Origin: JAWKWH01 sp041397625
GTDB taxonomy: Bacteria > Pseudomonadota > Alphaproteobacteria > Rhizobiales > Rhizobiaceae
DNA: 64,000 bases
Direction of reading: 5' to 3'
NCBI GenBank assembly: GCA_041397625.1
Contig: JAWKWH010000003.1
Coordinates: 186,001 to 250,000, forward strand
Part shown: piece after piece, positions 61,684-64,000 of the stretch
Layout of the letters: each line of letters begins with the position of its first letter
Numbering within the stretch: position 1 is the stretch's first letter
The notes under the pieces: model-generated
What the model was told of the DNA's origin: nothing
Databases searched by the model: none
Seen by the model: only the letters and a program-made list of their open reading frames with translations
Program-made: the position numbers and the translations under genes

Positions 61684-61986
61684 ATGAAGCTTGACGAATA
61701 CGTAAAACAAACTTTGCTCGACATAACGAAAGGTGTTTCCGAAGCGAAGGACAAATCGAAAGTTTGGATCGCTCCCGGATATGTTGATGGAGAGAAGGTT
61801 TACTCTGAGCAATCGGTTCGTTTTGAAATTGTAGTGACGACGAGCAAGGAGGGATCCGGCGGTATTCAAGTGCTATCATTTGGCGAACTTGGAGCCAAAG
61901 GAAGTGCCGAAAACATAAACAAAATCTCGTTCGCCGTTCCGGTCTATTTCCAGGCTCCGCAGGAGCCGACGAATAAGAGAAAGTAA
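61684..61986 (+). CDS. Small hypothetical protein, possibly trypsin-co-occurring-domain-like
   Basis: A 100-residue protein with a KLDEYVKQTLLDITKGVSEAK helix, then a beta-rich part: YSEQSVRFEIVVTTSKEG, GGIQVLSFGELGAKGS and NINKISFAVPVYF. The pattern of an opening helix, FEIVVT strand and final KISFAVPVYF strand recalls the trypco2 family, found near effector and protease genes, but this was not verified. Base composition is clearly more AT-rich than the flanking pyrimidine genes, which suggests transfer. The only ribosome-site candidate is the GGGGGT end of the repeat half upstream. Its neighbours on either side are pyrimidine genes. Confidence 0.65.
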   Translation: MKLDEYVKQTLLDITKGVSEAKDKSKVWIAPGYVDGEKVYSEQSVRFEIVVTTSKEGSGGIQVLSFGELGAKGSAENINKISFAVPVYFQAPQEPTNKRK

Positions 61987-62020
61987 GCGCGAAAATCGCG
62001 GGTATTGAGGAGATCATAAC

Positions 62021-63472
62021 ATGTCCAAAGCCATCAAGAACGGAACCATCGTCACCGCGGACCGGACATGGAAGGCCGATGTGCTGGTCAAGCACGACAA
62101 GATTATCGCCATCGGGCCGGACCTGCACGGCGACCACGAGCTCGACGCCACCGGCTGCTACGTGATGCCGGGCGGCATCGACCCGCACACGCATCTGGAA
62201 ATGCCCTTCATGGGCACCTATTCGACGGACGATTTCGAGAGCGGCACGCGCGCCGCGGTCTCCGGCGGCACGACGATGGTGGTCGATTTCTGCCTGCCGT
62301 CGCCGGGCCAGTCGCTCTTGGAAGCGATCCAGATGTGGGACAACAAGTCGACCAAGGCCAATTGCGACTATTCCTTCCACATGGCGATCACCTGGTGGGG
62401 CGAGCAGGTATTCAACGAGATGCCGGAGGTGGTGAAGCGCGGTATCACCTCGTTCAAGCACTTCATGGCCTATAAGGGCGCGCTGATGGTCAACGACGAC
62501 GAGATGTACGCCTCGTTCCAGCGCTGCGCCGAACTCGGCGCGCTGCCGCTGGTGCACGCCGAAAACGGCGATGTCGTCGCCTCGCTGCAGGCGAAGCTGC
62601 TCGCCGAGGGCAATGACGGGCCGGAGGCGCACGCCTATTCGCGGCCGCCGGAGGTCGAGGGCGAGGCGACCAACCGCGCCATCATGATCGCCGACATGGC
62701 CGGCGTGCCGCTCTATGTGGTGCATACGTCCTGCGAGCAAGCGCATGAGGCGATCCGGCGGGCACGCCAGAAAGGCATGCGCGTCTATGGCGAGCCGCTG
62801 ATCCAGCACCTGACGCTGGACGAGAGCGAATATGCGAACAAGGACTGGGACCACGCGGCGAGACGGGTGATGAGCCCGCCCTTCCGTGACAAGCTCAATC
62901 AGGATTCGCTGTGGGCGGGGTTGCAGGCGGGCTCGCTGCAGGTGGTGGCGACCGACCATTGCGCGTTCACCACCGAGCAGAAGCGCTATGGCGTCGGCGA
63001 TTTCACCAAGATTCCGAACGGCACCGGCGGTCTGGAGGACCGCATGCCGATGCTGTGGACCTACGGCGTCGGCACCGGGCGGCTGACGATGAACGAGTTC
63101 GTCGCGGTAACCTCGACCAACATCGCCAAGATCCTCAACATGTATCCGAAGAAGGGCGCCATCGTCGAAGGCGCGGATGCCGACATCGTGGTGTGGGATC
63201 CGGAAAAGAAGAAGACCATCCGCGCCAAGAGCCAGCAGTCGGCGATCGACTACAACGTGTTCGAAGGCAAGAAGGTCACCGGCCTGCCGCGCTTCGTACT
63301 GTCGCGGGGCGACATCGTCGTCGATGGCGGCAAGGTCGACGTCAGGCCGGGCCATGGCGAGTTCGTGGCGCGCGAGCCGGGCATGGCGGTCAACAAGGCG
63401 CTGTCGACGTGGAAGGAGCTGGTCGCCCCGCGCAAGGTGGAGCGCACGGGGATACCGGCGAGCGGGGTGTGA
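62021..63472 (+). CDS. hydA: Dihydropyrimidinase
   Basis: The 483-residue amidohydrolase opens the dihydrouracil/dihydrothymine ring to the N-carbamoyl amino acid. Metal motifs are GGIDPHTHLEMPFMGTYSTDDFESGTRAAVSGGTTMVVDF (HTH pair), FKHFMAYKGALM with the carbamylated lysine near residue 150, histidines in PLVHAENGD and LYVVHTSCE, and VATDHCAF with the catalytic aspartate near 313. The tail YNVFEGKKVTGLPRFVLSRGDIV is typical of the family. GAGGAG precedes the ATG. It completes the set of preTA, this enzyme, the amidohydrolase and the aminotransferase. Confidence 0.95.
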   Translation: MSKAIKNGTIVTADRTWKADVLVKHDKIIAIGPDLHGDHELDATGCYVMPGGIDPHTHLEMPFMGTYSTDDFESGTRAAVSGGTTMVVDFCLPSPGQSLLEAIQMWDNKSTKANCDYSFHMAITWWGEQVFNEMPEVVKRGITSFKHFMAYKGALMVNDDEMYASFQRCAELGALPLVHAENGDVVASLQAKLLAEGNDGPEAHAYSRPPEVEGEATNRAIMIADMAGVPLYVVHTSCEQAHEAIRRARQKGMRVYGEPLIQHLTLDESEYANKDWDHAARRVMSPPFRDKLNQDSLWAGLQAGSLQVVATDHCAFTTEQKRYGVGDFTKIPNGTGGLEDRMPMLWTYGVGTGRLTMNEFVAVTSTNIAKILNMYPKKGAIVEGADADIVVWDPEKKKTIRAKSQQSAIDYNVFEGKKVTGLPRFVLSRGDIVVDGGKVDVRPGHGEFVAREPGMAVNKALSTWKELVAPRKVERTGIPASGV

Positions 63473-63479
63473 TGTGGAG

Positions 63480-63559
63480 GTTGCGGTTGGCCCGAATGCA
63501 GTTTCGCGTAAGCCTATGATTTCCGGTCGATTGGCCGCTGCCATGTTGCGGTTGGCCCG
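63480..63559 (+). repeat. Direct repeat pair GTTGCGGTTGGCCCG
   Basis: The 15-base sequence occurs at 63480-63494 and 63545-63559, 65 bases apart, in the interval between hydA and the NYN gene. It could be a duplication scar at the junction with the next, lower-GC gene. No other feature is visible in 63473-63658. Confidence 0.4.
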
Positions 63560-63658
63560 TAGATGCCCTAAATTTGAGATTATCCGCCCCTTGGCAGTAC
63601 GTCAGACCCTCTCGATCACGGGTTTGGCCGAACCCTTGGGGCTTTTTGCGTTCAGAAG

Positions 63659-64000
63659 ATGAACAACGTAGCGATCCTCATTGATGGCGGGTTCTTCCTG
63701 AAGCGCTTGAGGGCCGTTCGACCTGATATCAATGCGAGTGATCCGGCCGATGTTGATCGGTCCATCGGCCAATTGGTGTGGAACCACCTCAAGGGCCTGC
63801 AAAGGCAATATGGCGGACCAACTGCCTATTCACTTTTATACCGCTGCTTCTACTACGATGCCAAACCTTACCTGAAACGAGGCCACCGACCTGTCAGTCG
63901 CACCGCGATCGACTTCTCAGGGACGAATGAAGCGAAGTTCCGCCTGGGGCACTTTGAATGCTTGCGGAAGCGTTCCAACTTTGCGGTCAGGCTGGGAACC
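63659..64000 (+). CDS. NYN domain protein (PIN-like nuclease fold), 5' part
   Basis: The frame opens at ATG 63659 and continues past the window end (114 codons seen). The start MNNVAILIDGGFFLKRL is the classic first strand and catalytic aspartate of NYN/LabA-like PIN nucleases, and CFYYDAKPYLKRG with a second aspartate follows near residue 63. Such proteins cleave RNA or act in phage-defence and regulatory roles. Codon use and composition are more AT-rich than the pyrimidine genes, suggesting an accessory gene. Downstream context is outside the window. Confidence 0.8.
   Translation, partial: MNNVAILIDGGFFLKRLRAVRPDINASDPADVDRSIGQLVWNHLKGLQRQYGGPTAYSLLYRCFYYDAKPYLKRGHRPVSRTAIDFSGTNEAKFRLGHFECLRKRSNFAVRLGT

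Noticed and set aside
61592..63544. 650-codon open frame on the minus strand
   Set aside because: Antisense to hydA, no recognisable domain.

Overview
The window comes from a high-GC alphaproteobacterium, most likely a member of the Hyphomicrobiales close to Mesorhizobium, Aminobacter or Nitratireductor. The evidence is codon use, rhizobial-type intergenic palindromes (a CCTCCCC-TTGA-GGGGAGG core and a CGTCATCCCGG...CCGGGATGACG repeat), an HhH tail of the sort I associate with rhizobial NuoE and L21, and families such as DUF1194 and DUF559. No rRNA, tRNA or CRISPR array was recognised.

The left part (1 to about 26.5 kb) reads as accessory catabolic DNA. It starts with the end of a proline racemase-family gene. 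Two paralogous flavin monooxygenases follow, with a flavin reductase and a nitroreductase between them. Each monooxygenase is preceded by the same 20-base box. Next comes a damaged aconitase X locus whose large subunit has lost its N-terminus. A GntR-controlled set then runs from 6.5 to 19.7 kb: APH-family kinase, quinone oxidoreductase, DctMQP TRAP transporter, lactonase-like amidohydrolase, a three-gene biotin-dependent acyl-CoA carboxylase, an acyl-CoA ligase and an acyl-CoA dehydrogenase. Two copies of one operator (ATTGT-YR-ACAAT) lie in its two divergent intergenic regions. A TAXI-type TRAP transporter with a CoA-transferase, an ornithine cyclodeaminase homologue and a LysR regulator closes the block.

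The middle part (27 to 40 kb) looks like chromosomal backbone: carA, a GatB/YqeY protein, DUF1801, DUF1194, a YghU-type glutathione transferase, a HTH/periplasmic-binding-fold regulator, a MATE exporter, soxR with a textbook SoxR box driving a VOC protein, an Mrp ATPase, a methyltransferase, a papain-like (AvrRpt2-type) protease and a small EamA transporter.

The right part has two modules. From 40 to 53.6 kb there is a class III aminotransferase, a peptide/nickel-type ABC operon whose double ATPase is fused to a helix-hairpin-helix tail, an enolase-superfamily enzyme, a ThDP enzyme, a GntR regulator and an aldehyde dehydrogenase. From 53.9 to 63.5 kb lies reductive pyrimidine degradation: preT, preA, a RutR-like TetR regulator, an omega-aminotransferase, N-carbamoyl-beta-alanine amidohydrolase and dihydropyrimidinase hydA, with three RutR-like operators. 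A DUF559 nuclease-like gene enclosed between terminal inverted repeats, and a second orphan gene preceded by half of the same repeat, interrupt this cluster. A NYN-domain gene runs off the right end.
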